Positions 33,334 through 40,482 of a DNA stretch of 46,845 nt are shown one piece after another. This DNA is from Streptomyces sp. AA1529. Its GTDB lineage: Bacteria > Actinomycetota > Actinomycetes > Streptomycetales > Streptomycetaceae. The position numbers and the translations under genes were made by a program. The DNA is taken from assembly GCF_000280905.1 (NCBI RefSeq), contig NZ_ALAP01000053.1, positions 1 through 46,845 of the forward strand, in the 5' to 3' direction. Below the pieces are notes generated by a model that saw only the letters and a program-made list of their open reading frames with translations, was not told where the DNA came from and searched no databases. Positions within the stretch are counted from its first letter, which is position 1. Every line of letters starts with the position of its first letter.

Positions 33334-33845
33334 GCCGCTCCGGCGGAGCCACCCGCCCCGGCGGCCCCGCACGGGGTCGCCGCAGGGGCCTCGGCCGGGT
33401 CCCCGACGCGGAATCCCGGCCGGCTCCCGACCCCGCGCGGCGCGGTGCGGGAGCAGCGTCCCCTCGGCACGGCACCGCCATGACGGGCGCGCCCCGGTGT
33501 CCGGGGTCCGCGCCGCTCCGGTGCCGTTCACCCGGTCGGGTATTCGTGCGCGGTGCCATACGGCCCCCGCGCCGCACGCCGCCGCGGCGCGCCTGCTGGG
33601 CCGACCTCCGGGATGTTCCGCCGCGCCGCCCCCCGTGCGGCCGCCGGCTGCGCCGCCTCCGCGCCGTGCGTCCTGCGTCGCCGGGCGCTCCGCGTGGTAC
33701 GTCTCCCCACGTCCGGCTGCGGCCCCGGGTGCCGCACCGGCCGCACGGCCGCGCACCGCGGGCCGGCCGCCTGCCCGGACGACTCCGGCCGGGGATCGGG
33801 CGCGATCCGGAGCGGGCCGGACCGGTACGGCGAAAGGCGCACCAG
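33334..33845. other. 512-bp intergenic region before the permease
   Basis: Apart from the terminator at its left end, nothing recognisable is seen: long GC-rich stretches, no convincing ORF on either strand, and no clear promoter. Mycobacteria have a hydrolase-like gene (Rv1333) in the equivalent position, which is absent here. Confidence 0.45.
33361..33380. terminator. hairpin terminator after DUF2017
   Basis: GCGGCCCC (33361-33368) pairs with GGGGTCGC (33373-33380), with one G-U wobble and a GCAC loop, 28 nt after the stop. It separates the clpS-DUF2017 unit from the permease. Confidence 0.5.
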
Positions 33846-35339
33846 ATGACCTCCGAGGTCGAGGACCACGATCCGGTACCGGACCCGGCGTCCGGCACCG
33901 CGGCGGAAGGCGCCGCCGACGCGGCCCGCGGCGGCTCGCCGGAGGGCTACCGGCGGGGGCTGGGCGGCCGGCAGATCCAGATGATCGCCATCGGCGGGGC
34001 CATCGGGACCGGGCTCTTCCTGGGGGCGGGCAAGTCCATCCACAAGGCCGGACCCAGCATCATCCTGGCGTACCTCGTCGCGGGCGCCGTCATCTACGTG
34101 ATCATGCGCGCGCTGGGCGAACTGCTGATGTACCGCCCGGTCTCCGGCTCGTTCTCCGAGTACGCGCGCGAACTGCTCGGGCCCTACTGGGGGTTCGTCA
34201 CGGGCTGGACCTACTGGCTCTTCTGGGTCGTCACCGGCATCACCGAGGTGACCGCCGCCGCGACCTATGTGAACTACTGGTGGAACATCCAGCCGTGGAT
34301 CTCCGCACTGGTGTTCACCGTCGCCCTCTACGGCATCAATCTGATCTCCGTGAAGCTCTTCGGGGAGCTGGAGTTCTGGTTCTCGATGATCAAGGTGACC
34401 GCGATCGTCGGCATGATCCTGATCGGCCTCGGGGTGCTCACGCTGGGCTTCTCGCAGGCCGGTGACACCGCGTCGGTCGGCAACCTCTACCAGCACGACG
34501 GGATCTTCCCCAACGGCGTCGGCAGCACCCTGATGACGCTGCAGATCGTGATGTTCTCGTTCCTCGCCGTCGAACTGGTCGGCGTCACCGCGGGCGAGGC
34601 AGCCGACCCGGCCAAGGTGCTGCCCCGGGCGATCCGCACCGTGCCCTGGCGGATCGCGCTGTTCTACATCGGGTCGCTGGTCGTCATCCTCTCGGTCGTC
34701 TCCTGGACCGCGTTCGAGCCGGGCACCAGCCCGTTCGTCGCCGCGTTCCAGCGCATCGGGCTGCCCGCGGGCGCGGCCGTCGTCAACTTCGTGGTGCTGA
34801 CCGCGGCGCTCTCCTCCTGCAACTCGGGGATGTACTCCACCGGCCGGATGCTGCGCGACCTGGCGCTCAACGGCCAGGGCCCGGGGCTCTTCACCCGGCT
34901 CTCCGGCACCGGCCTGCCGTTCGTCGGGACCACCGCCTCGGCCGCGCTGATGTCGGTCGGCGTGTGGATCAACTACGAGTGGCCGTCCAAGGCGTTCGAC
35001 TACGTCGTCTCCTTCGCCACCATCTCCGGCATGTGGGCCTGGATCATGATCCTCTGCTCGCAGCTCCGCTACCGGGCCAGGTCCGACCGGGGCGAGCTGC
35101 GCCGCTCGGACTTCCGGATGCCCGGCGCGCCCTGGACCGGCATCGCGGCCCTGGCCTTCATCTTCCTGGTGATCGCGCTGATGGGCTTCGACCCGGACGC
35201 CCGGGTCTCGCTCTACGCCGCACCGATCTGGGCGCTGCTGCTGACCGTCTCGTACTTCGTGGTCAAGGCCCGCACCCCGCACGTCTTCGCCCGGCCGGTG
35301 CCACCCACGCCCCCGGCCGAGCAGCCGGAGCAGCCCTGA
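33846..35339 (+). CDS. amino acid permease (APC superfamily, AAT/GabP-like)
   Basis: The 497-residue protein has 12 predicted helices and the APC signature 'QIQMIAIGGAIGTGLFLGAG' at helix 1, 'YRPVSGSFSEYAREL' after helix 2-3 and 'GVTAGEAADPAKVLPRAI' in the middle. This resembles the amino acid transporter family that includes GabP, AnsP and CycA proton symporters. The ATG at 33846 follows GAAAGG; the frame upstream is not protein-like. It stands alone between the clpS unit and the CysO-system genes. Substrate cannot be fixed from sequence; gamma-aminobutyrate, asparagine or a neutral amino acid are candidates. Confidence 0.9.
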   Translation: MTSEVEDHDPVPDPASGTAAEGAADAARGGSPEGYRRGLGGRQIQMIAIGGAIGTGLFLGAGKSIHKAGPSIILAYLVAGAVIYVIMRALGELLMYRPVSGSFSEYARELLGPYWGFVTGWTYWLFWVVTGITEVTAAATYVNYWWNIQPWISALVFTVALYGINLISVKLFGELEFWFSMIKVTAIVGMILIGLGVLTLGFSQAGDTASVGNLYQHDGIFPNGVGSTLMTLQIVMFSFLAVELVGVTAGEAADPAKVLPRAIRTVPWRIALFYIGSLVVILSVVSWTAFEPGTSPFVAAFQRIGLPAGAAVVNFVVLTAALSSCNSGMYSTGRMLRDLALNGQGPGLFTRLSGTGLPFVGTTASAALMSVGVWINYEWPSKAFDYVVSFATISGMWAWIMILCSQLRYRARSDRGELRRSDFRMPGAPWTGIAALAFIFLVIALMGFDPDARVSLYAAPIWALLLTVSYFVVKARTPHVFARPVPPTPPAEQPEQP

Positions 35340-35467
35340 GCCGCCCCGGCGCCGGACACCGCCGCTGACCGCCCCGGGCACCGCTGCCGCGTCCGCCCCT
35401 GCCTCCGGCCCGTCCGGGCGGTACCGACCGGACGGCCCTCTCCGGCGGGCGGTGCCGGGCGCGTGCT

Positions 35468-35480
35468 TATCCTTGCCCCC
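35468..35480 (+). promoter_or_regulatory. -10 element placed for a leaderless JAMM mRNA
   Basis: TATCCT at 35468-35473 is followed by TGCCCCC and then the ATG at 35481. No ribosome site exists in between, so transcription probably starts at the A of ATG. Confidence 0.45.
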
Positions 35481-35906
35481 ATGCTGACCATCACCCAGGA
35501 GCTGCACGACCGGATCGTCGCCCACGCCCGCGCGGACCACCCGGACGAGGCGTGCGGCGTGCTCGCCGGACCGGTCGGCAAGGGCCGTCCGGAGCGCTTC
35601 GTCCCGATGCTGAACGCCGCGCGCTCGCCGACCTTCTACGAGTTCGACTCCTCGGACCTGCTCAAGCTCTACCGCGAGATGGACGACCGGGACGAGGAAC
35701 CGGTCGTGATCTACCACTCGCACACCGCGACCGAGGCGTACCCGTCCCGGACGGACATCTCCTACGCCAACGAGCCCGGTGCGCACTACGTGCTCGTCTC
35801 CACCGCCGAGTGCGGCAACGACGAGGGGCCCTTCTCGTTCCGCTCGTTCCGCATCGTGGACGGCGAGGTGACCGAGGAAGAGGTCGCGGTCGTCGAAAGC
35901 TACTGA
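35481..35906 (+). CDS. mec: JAMM/MPN+ metallopeptidase (Mec-like)
   Basis: The 141-residue zinc isopeptidase-fold enzyme has the complete JAMM set: Glu23 ('DEACGVL'), His79 and His81 ('IYHSHTATEAY'), Ser89 and Asp92 ('SRTDI'). In Mycobacterium tuberculosis the orthologue Mec (Rv1334) releases cysteine from the CysO-cysteine adduct after CysM has built it on the CysO thiocarboxylate. The same trio follows here in the same order. Because this CysO has residues beyond its Gly-Gly, the peptidase may also mature the CysO precursor. No ribosome site; the gene looks leaderless. The cysO-cysM unit lies 340 bp downstream. Confidence 0.9.
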   Translation: MLTITQELHDRIVAHARADHPDEACGVLAGPVGKGRPERFVPMLNAARSPTFYEFDSSDLLKLYREMDDRDEEPVVIYHSHTATEAYPSRTDISYANEPGAHYVLVSTAECGNDEGPFSFRSFRIVDGEVTEEEVAVVESY

Positions 35907-35995
35907 GCGCCTGCTCAGCGACCTGTCACCCAGCATTCTGAGACGGTTCCGTCCGCATCATGAAACCGGCATCCGATTTCCCGTCCGGGAATCGT

Positions 35996-36007
35996 TACGA
36001 TGAGCCC
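35996..36007 (+). promoter_or_regulatory. -10 element for a leaderless leader-peptide transcript
   Basis: TACGAT at 35996-36001 is followed by six bases and the leader-peptide ATG at 36008. This predicts that the mRNA starts at the ATG itself. No -35 hexamer of good quality is visible. Confidence 0.5.
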
Positions 36008-36118
36008 ATGGTTGTCCCCGACGTGAGCGCATTCGAGAAGGCCCCGGGCAGTGTGCTCGTGGCGCGCCTGCACGTCGATCTGTGCCGCCTCGCCAGCGCG
36101 ATCTGTCCGCTGTCCTGA
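36008..36118 (+). CDS. putative leader peptide (Cys-containing uORF) of the cysO-cysM operon
   Basis: The 36-residue ORF (MVVPDVSAFEKAPGSVLVAR then LHVDLCRLASAICPLS) belongs to the short actinobacterial leader peptides with the conserved 'LHVDLCRLASAIC' end. Cys26 is encoded by TGC and Cys33 by the rarer TGT. It lies 128 nt before cysO, the start of the cysteine-synthesis pair. Such an arrangement suggests that slow decoding of Cys codons at low cysteine raises expression of the downstream genes, as proposed for Cys-rich leaderless uORFs in mycobacteria. Too small for most gene callers. Confidence 0.8.
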   Translation: MVVPDVSAFEKAPGSVLVARLHVDLCRLASAICPLS

Positions 36119-36153
36119 CGTGCGCCCCCTCGGGTGCCGCGCTGCGCGCCCGG

Positions 36154-36186
36154 GCCCCGTCAGTCCCCCTGCCCGCGGTACGGGGC
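36154..36186 (+). promoter_or_regulatory. possible hairpin between the leader peptide and cysO
   Basis: GCCCCGT (36154-36160) can pair with ACGGGGC (36180-36186) around a 19-base loop. It is a modest stem, but sits in the 128-nt leader where an attenuation switch would be expected. Confidence 0.3.
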
Positions 36187-36246
36187 ATCTGCGCAGCCCG
36201 CCCGCCGAACAGCCAGCCCTCTTTCCTCTCCGACGGGAGCTCTCTC

Positions 36247-36558
36247 ATGGCCATCGAGGTCCGCATTCCGACCATCCTCCGCACCTACACCGGCGACCAG
36301 AAGGTCGTCGAGGGCACGGGCGCCACCATCGGTGAGCTCTTCACCGACCTGGAGAGCCGCCACACCGGCATCCAGGCGCGCCTGGTGGACGGCGGCGAGC
36401 TGCGCCGGTTCGTGAACGTCTACCTCAACGACGAGGACGTGCGCTTCCTCGACGGCATCTCGACCCGGCTCGGCGACGGCGACAGCGTCACGATCCTCCC
36501 GGCCGTCGCCGGGGGCTCCGGTGCGCGGCCGGCCGGCCGACGCCTGGGCATGCGCTGA
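36247..36558 (+). CDS. cysO: MoaD/ThiS-family sulfur carrier protein (CysO-like) with C-terminal tail
   Basis: The 103-residue beta-grasp protein matches CysO: 'IEVRIPTILRTYTGDQKVVE', 'ELRRFVNVYLNDEDVRFLDG' and 'GDSVTILPAVAGG'. CysO carries sulfur as a C-terminal thiocarboxylate on Gly-Gly. Here Gly89-Gly90 is followed by 13 more residues (SGARPAGRRLGMR), so the terminus must be exposed by cleavage before it can be activated, as for QbsE/QbsD-type systems where a JAMM peptidase trims the carrier. The stop overlaps the cysM ATG (TGATG). Start is ATG 36247; TCTCCGACGGGAG gives a weak ribosome site. Cys-containing leader peptide upstream. Confidence 0.9.
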   Translation: MAIEVRIPTILRTYTGDQKVVEGTGATIGELFTDLESRHTGIQARLVDGGELRRFVNVYLNDEDVRFLDGISTRLGDGDSVTILPAVAGGSGARPAGRRLGMR

Positions 36559-37508
36559 TGCGCTACGACTCCCCGCTCGAGGCGGTCGGCAACACGCCTC
36601 TGGTGCGGCTGGCCCGCCTCTCGCCCTCCGACGAGGTGCGGATCTGGGCGAAGCTGGAGGACCGCAACCCCACGGGCTCCGTCAAGGACCGTCCGGCGCT
36701 GCACATGGTCGAACAGGCCGAGAAGGACGGCCGGTTGCGGCCCGGCTGCACCATCCTGGAGCCGACCTCCGGCAACACCGGCATCTCCCTGGCCATGGCG
36801 GCCCGGCTCAAGGGCTACCACATAGTCTGCGTCATGCCGGAGAACACCAGCGAGGAGCGCCGCCAGCTGCTGGCCATGTGGGGCGCCGAGATCATCTCCT
36901 CGCCCGCGGCGGGCGGCTCCAACACGGCGGTCCGGGTGGCCAAGGAACTGGCCGCCGAGCACCCGGACTGGGTGATGCTCTACCAGTACGGGAACCCGGA
37001 CAACGCGGGTGCGCACTACGCCACCACCGGCCCCGAGATCCTCGCCGACCTGCCGTCCGTCACCCACTTCGTGGCGGGCCTGGGCACCACCGGCACCCTG
37101 ATGGGAGCGGGCCGCTATCTGCGCGAGCACCGTCCGGACGTGAAGATCGTCGCAGCCGAGCCGCGCTACGACGACCTGGTGTACGGGCTGCGCAACCTCG
37201 ACGAGGGTTTCGTGCCCGAGCTCTACGACGAGTCGGTGCTCACCACGCGCTTCTCGGTCGGCTCCGCGGACGCGGTGACCCGCACCAGGGAACTCCTCGC
37301 GCAGGAGGGCATCTTCGCCGGAGTCTCCACCGGCGCCGCGCTGCATGCCGCGCTCGGGGTGGGCCGCCGGTCCCTGAAGGCGGGGGAGAGCGCCGACATC
37401 GTCTTCCTGGTGGCGGACGGCGGCTGGAAGTACCTGTCGACCGGCCTGTACACCGCCGAGTCCGACGAGGACGCGGTCGCCGCCGTCCAGGGCCAGCTCT
37501 GGGCGTAG
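36558..37508 (+). CDS. cysM: cysteine synthase CysM (CysO-dependent type)
   Basis: This PLP enzyme makes cysteine. In mycobacteria CysM uses O-phosphoserine and the CysO thiocarboxylate, giving CysO-cysteine for release by Mec. The 316-residue protein has the PLP Lys43 ('TGSVKDRPAL'), the substrate loop 'EPTSGNTGISLAM' (70-75) and the phosphate-binding 'GLGTTGTLMGAGRYL'. It is translationally coupled to cysO. The route is resistant to oxidative stress because sulfur stays protein-bound. The expected O-phosphoserine specificity is inferred from gene context rather than from an individual residue. Confidence 0.95.
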   Translation: MRYDSPLEAVGNTPLVRLARLSPSDEVRIWAKLEDRNPTGSVKDRPALHMVEQAEKDGRLRPGCTILEPTSGNTGISLAMAARLKGYHIVCVMPENTSEERRQLLAMWGAEIISSPAAGGSNTAVRVAKELAAEHPDWVMLYQYGNPDNAGAHYATTGPEILADLPSVTHFVAGLGTTGTLMGAGRYLREHRPDVKIVAAEPRYDDLVYGLRNLDEGFVPELYDESVLTTRFSVGSADAVTRTRELLAQEGIFAGVSTGAALHAALGVGRRSLKAGESADIVFLVADGGWKYLSTGLYTAESDEDAVAAVQGQLWA

Positions 37509-37556
37509 CGGCACGGTCCCCGGCGGTCCGGGGCCGGTTCCGGTTCCGGCACCCGG

Positions 37557-37976
37557 TCAGTCAGCCAGGTGCCGGACCCGCTCCCAGGTGTCCGGGTCGA
37601 CCTCGCCGCAGCGGGTGAGGAGCCGGCCGAGCCCGGCCTCGGCCAGGATCTGCGGCTCCAGATAGGCGGGACCGGCCGCGGCGTCCTCGGGAAGCACCGG
37701 AAACGCGGTGGGCTCCGGCGTGAGCCGGGCCAGCCGGGCGCCGTCCGTGCGCACCGCCAGGACGAGGAAGAGCGGCTCGCTGCCGTCCGGGAGGCTGGTC
37801 CGCCAGATCTCCCCGGGCCGGGGGCGCGGTGCCGCCGGCCCGGCCCGCGGCTTCCTGCCCCGCCCGCCCGGGCCCGCGGGGCGGCGGGGTCCCAGCCGGC
37901 CCCGGCCGTCCACGAGCGCCGCCACGAACGCGAGCAGCACGACGCCGCCGAGCGCCAGCCACCACCTGGTGTCCAT
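37557..37976 (-). CDS. membrane-anchored PemK/MazF-fold-like protein
   Basis: The 139-residue product has a single N-terminal transmembrane helix ('WWLALGGVVLLAFVAALVDG'), a basic Pro/Gly/Arg linker (about 23-53) and a cytoplasmic domain beginning 'RPGEIWRTSLPDGSEPLFLVL', the region matching the GEIW...P-x-LVL start of PemK/MazF toxins. The rest ('YLEPQILAEAGLGRLLTRCG' and 'EVDPDTWERVRHL') also follows that family. The signature RP-C-LVL is changed to EP-LF-LVL, so RNase activity is doubtful. No antitoxin gene adjoins it. The ATG at 37976 has GGAGGCGGAACGG upstream. It converges on cysM and is divergent from the MBL gene. Confidence 0.65.
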   Translation of the reverse strand: MDTRWWLALGGVVLLAFVAALVDGRGRLGPRRPAGPGGRGRKPRAGPAAPRPRPGEIWRTSLPDGSEPLFLVLAVRTDGARLARLTPEPTAFPVLPEDAAAGPAYLEPQILAEAGLGRLLTRCGEVDPDTWERVRHLAD

Positions 37977-38134
37977 TCCGTTCCGCCTCCGCCGCGCCTG
38001 CGAGGTGTCCGGGGTGTCCCTCCCGACACCGTGCGGCGTTTGCGCGGGGACCGCCCGGGGAACGACGCTACCCCGGGCTGGTGATTCCGCCCACACCACC
38101 GCCGCATCGAGGAGCCGACCCGACCCGCGCGGCT

Positions 38135-38140
38135 TACGCT
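38135..38140 (+). promoter_or_regulatory. possible -10 element of the MBL gene
   Basis: TACGCT at 38135-38140 lies about 65 nt upstream of the MBL start, in the divergent region. No clear -35. Confidence 0.25.
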
Positions 38141-38204
38141 CGGAAGTCCCCTCGTCAACCAGATGGGGACTTCTCCCGCAGCCGTCAACGGAGGTTCCCG
38201 CTCC

Positions 38205-38966
38205 ATGAAGCTCACCGTCGTCGGCTGTTCCGGGTCGTTCCCGTCCACGGAATCGCCCTGTTCGAGCTATCTCGTCGAGGCCGACGGCTTCCGACTGCTC
38301 CTGGACATGGGCAACGGCGCGCTCGGTGAGCTGCAGCGCCACTGCGGGCTCTACGACCTCGACGCGATCGCGCTCAGCCATCTGCACGCGGACCACTGCA
38401 TCGACATGTGCGGCTACTTCGTGGCCCGCTACTACCGCCACGAGGGCGGCCGTTGCGCGCCCCTCCCGGTGTACGGCCCGCCCGGCACCGAGCAGCGGCT
38501 CACCACCGCCTACGCCGACACCCCGTCCGAGTCCTCGATGAGCGAGGTCTTCACCTTCCGCACGCTGACGCCCGGCGGCAGCTTCGAGGCGGGCCCCTTC
38601 CGGGTGCGCACGGAGCGGGTCGAGCACCCGGTCGAGGCGTACGCGTTCCGCGTCGAGCACGAGGAGAGCGGCCGGGTCCTCACGTATTCGGGTGACACCG
38701 GGCCCTGTCCGGCGCTCGAACTGGCGGCGCGGGACGCCGATCTGTTCCTGTGCGAGGCGTCGTTCACGGACGGCAAGGAGCAGATCCCGGGTCTCCATCT
38801 GAACGGGCGGGAGGCCGGGGAGGTCGCGGCACGGGCCGGCGCCGCGCGGCTGGTGCTCACCCATGTACCGCCGTGGACGGATCCGCAGATCAACCTGCGG
38901 GATGCGAAGGCGGTCTTCGCCGGGCCGGTGGAGATGGCCCGGGCCGGCGCGGTGTACGAGGTCTGA
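38205..38966 (+). CDS. metallo-beta-lactamase-fold hydrolase (Rv1339-like, candidate cyclic-nucleotide phosphodiesterase)
   Basis: The 253-residue protein has the metal motif H59-x-H61-x-D63-H64 ('LSHLHADHCIDMCG') and a second set in 'TYSGDTGPCPAL', 'CEASFTDG' and 'LVLTHVPPW'. The start 'MKLTVVGCSGSFPS' is typical of the RNase Z/Rv1339 group. Mycobacterial Rv1339, located in the same neighbourhood downstream of cysM and before rph, is an atypical cAMP phosphodiesterase. By synteny and family, hydrolysis of cAMP is a reasonable hypothesis here. The ATG at 38205 has GGAGG upstream. Confidence 0.85.
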   Translation: MKLTVVGCSGSFPSTESPCSSYLVEADGFRLLLDMGNGALGELQRHCGLYDLDAIALSHLHADHCIDMCGYFVARYYRHEGGRCAPLPVYGPPGTEQRLTTAYADTPSESSMSEVFTFRTLTPGGSFEAGPFRVRTERVEHPVEAYAFRVEHEESGRVLTYSGDTGPCPALELAARDADLFLCEASFTDGKEQIPGLHLNGREAGEVAARAGAARLVLTHVPPWTDPQINLRDAKAVFAGPVEMARAGAVYEV

Positions 38967-38972
38967 AGACCG

Positions 38973-39013
38973 GCCGGCGTGCCGCGGCGGCGGAGGCCGC
39001 GCGGCACGCCGGC
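38973..39013. terminator. 14-bp bidirectional hairpin terminator
   Basis: A perfect 14-bp stem (arms 38973-38986 and 39000-39013) with a 13-base loop fills most of the 52-bp gap between the convergent MBL and nagE2 genes. Confidence 0.75.
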
Positions 39014-39018
39014 GCTTG

Positions 39019-40260
39019 TCACTTGGTCAGGTCCTCGACCTCGTCGTCCGGTTCGCGGCCCGGGGTCTTGATGTCCAGCTTCACGATCAGGAAGCGGAAG
39101 ATCACGTAGTAGACCGCCGCGAAGCACAGTCCGATCGGGATGATCAGCCAGGGTTTGGTGGCCAGGCTCCAGTTGATGGCGTAGTCGATGAAGCCCGCCG
39201 AGAAGCTGAAGCCGTGGTGGACCCCGAGCATCCAGGTCACCGCCATCGAGAGGGCCGTGAGCACCGCGTGCACCACGTACAGCACCGGTGCGATGAACAT
39301 GAAGGTGAACTCGATCGGTTCGGTGATGCCCGTGACGAACGAGGTCAGCGCGAGCGAGACCATCATGCCGGTCACGGCCTTGCGGCGGTGCGGCTTGGCG
39401 CAGTGCGCGATCGCCAGCGCGGCGGCGGGCAGTCCGAACATCATGATCGGGAAGAAGCCGGACATGAACTGGCCCGCGCTCGGGTCGCCCGCGAAGAACC
39501 GGGCGATGTCGCCGTGCACGACGTCCCCGGAGGCGTTCGTGAAGTCACCGAGCTGGAACCAGGCGACCGTGTTGAGGAACTGGTGCATGCCCACCGGGAT
39601 CAGCGCCCGGTTGATCAGACCGAAGATGCCCGCGCCGGTGGCGCCGAGCCCGGTCATCCACTCGCCGAACGCGGTGATGGCGTCCCCGATCGGCCCCCAT
39701 ATCAGGGTGAAGGCCACGCCGACGACGAGGCCGACGAAGGCCATGATGATCGGCACCAGCCGGCGGCCGTTGAAGAAGCCCAGCCAGTCCACCAGTTTGG
39801 TGCGGTGGTAGCGCTGCCAGACGACCGCGGCTATCAGCCCCATCAGGACGCCGCCGAGCACTCCGGGGTCGTTGTAGACGGCCGGGGTGTCCTCGCCCGC
39901 CTTGACCACGGCCTCGTGGACGGGGAAGGCTTCCAGGACGTTCTTGTAGACGAGGAAGCCGACGAGCGCGGCGAGCGCCGTGGAGCCGTCGGACTTCTTG
40001 GCGAAGCCGATGGCGACGCCGATGCAGAACAGCAGCGGCAGGTTGTCGAAGATGGCGCCGCCCGCGCCGGCGAACGCGGCGGCGACGTCGTGCCACTTCA
40101 GCCCCTCGTCGCCGAAGACGTCGGGCTGGCCGAGCCGGTTGAGGATGCCTGCGGCGGGGAGGACTGCGATGGGCAGCTGCAGGCTGCGTCCGACCTTCTG
40201 CAGTCCTTGGAACAGTCCGGAGCCCCGCTTCTTCGCGGGAGCAGCGGTGTCCGTACTCAT
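39019..40260 (-). CDS. nagE2: PTS N-acetylglucosamine-specific EIIC permease
   Basis: The 413-residue EIIC channel takes up GlcNAc with phosphorylation. It has about ten membrane segments and glucose-class EIIC motifs 'LQLPIAVLPAAGILNRLG', 'GMHQFLN' and 'GITEPIEFTFMFIAPVLY'. No EIIB domain is attached; the separate NagF protein supplies it. The ATG at 40260 has GGAGGAAC upstream. Two DasR-like sites lie 54-86 bp upstream, so it should be repressed by DasR and released by glucosamine-6-phosphate. Assignment as NagE2 (the main GlcNAc permease) rather than NagE1 follows S. coelicolor order: nagF, nagE1, nagE2. Confidence 0.9.
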   Translation of the reverse strand: MSTDTAAPAKKRGSGLFQGLQKVGRSLQLPIAVLPAAGILNRLGQPDVFGDEGLKWHDVAAAFAGAGGAIFDNLPLLFCIGVAIGFAKKSDGSTALAALVGFLVYKNVLEAFPVHEAVVKAGEDTPAVYNDPGVLGGVLMGLIAAVVWQRYHRTKLVDWLGFFNGRRLVPIIMAFVGLVVGVAFTLIWGPIGDAITAFGEWMTGLGATGAGIFGLINRALIPVGMHQFLNTVAWFQLGDFTNASGDVVHGDIARFFAGDPSAGQFMSGFFPIMMFGLPAAALAIAHCAKPHRRKAVTGMMVSLALTSFVTGITEPIEFTFMFIAPVLYVVHAVLTALSMAVTWMLGVHHGFSFSAGFIDYAINWSLATKPWLIIPIGLCFAAVYYVIFRFLIVKLDIKTPGREPDDEVEDLTK

Positions 40261-40313
40261 GGGGGTGTTCCTCCAGGTGGAGCGGGCGCTGCACAGGGAG
40301 GAGGCAGCCCGCT

Positions 40314-40329
40314 GGTGGTCTAGTCCACG
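40314..40329. promoter_or_regulatory. DasR responsive element (dre) upstream of nagE2, weaker
   Basis: GGTGGTCTAGTCCACG has the dre core TGGTCTAGACCA with one mismatch. It adjoins a second copy at 40331-40346, so the nagE2 promoter carries tandem operators. Confidence 0.6.
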
Positions 40330-40330
40330 T

Positions 40331-40346
40331 AGTGGTGTAGACCATT
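40331..40346. promoter_or_regulatory. DasR responsive element (dre) upstream of nagE2
   Basis: AGTGGTGTAGACCATT closely matches the dre palindrome (TGGTCTAGACCA). It lies about 70 bp upstream of the nagE2 start codon, an operator position. DasR is the GntR-type repressor of GlcNAc use in Streptomyces. Confidence 0.8.
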
Positions 40347-40482
40347 AGTAGCACGGCCCCCGCGCACGGCGGAACGGTCTCTTCCGGGTGATCTGGGCAA
40401 CGTCCGGCTGCTGCCCGCGGCCGTCGGAGCCGACGGCGGGCAGGTGCCGGCGCCGGGCAGGCCCGGCTCGCGCGGAGCGCCG

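Noticed and set aside
33528..35936. 802-codon open frame on the minus strand opposite the permease
   Set aside because: The product is Asp/Glu/Arg/His-rich with no domain; it mirrors the hydrophobic permease codons and also crosses two intergenic regions.
36082..36246. Longer N-terminus for cysO (frame open from 36082)
   Set aside because: The upstream codons overlap the leader peptide region and give a Pro/Arg-rich sequence; the beta-grasp fold begins at the ATG at 36247.
37509..37556. Terminator between cysM and the MazF-like gene
   Set aside because: Several short GC inverted repeats occur, but none forms a clear stem longer than about seven pairs.
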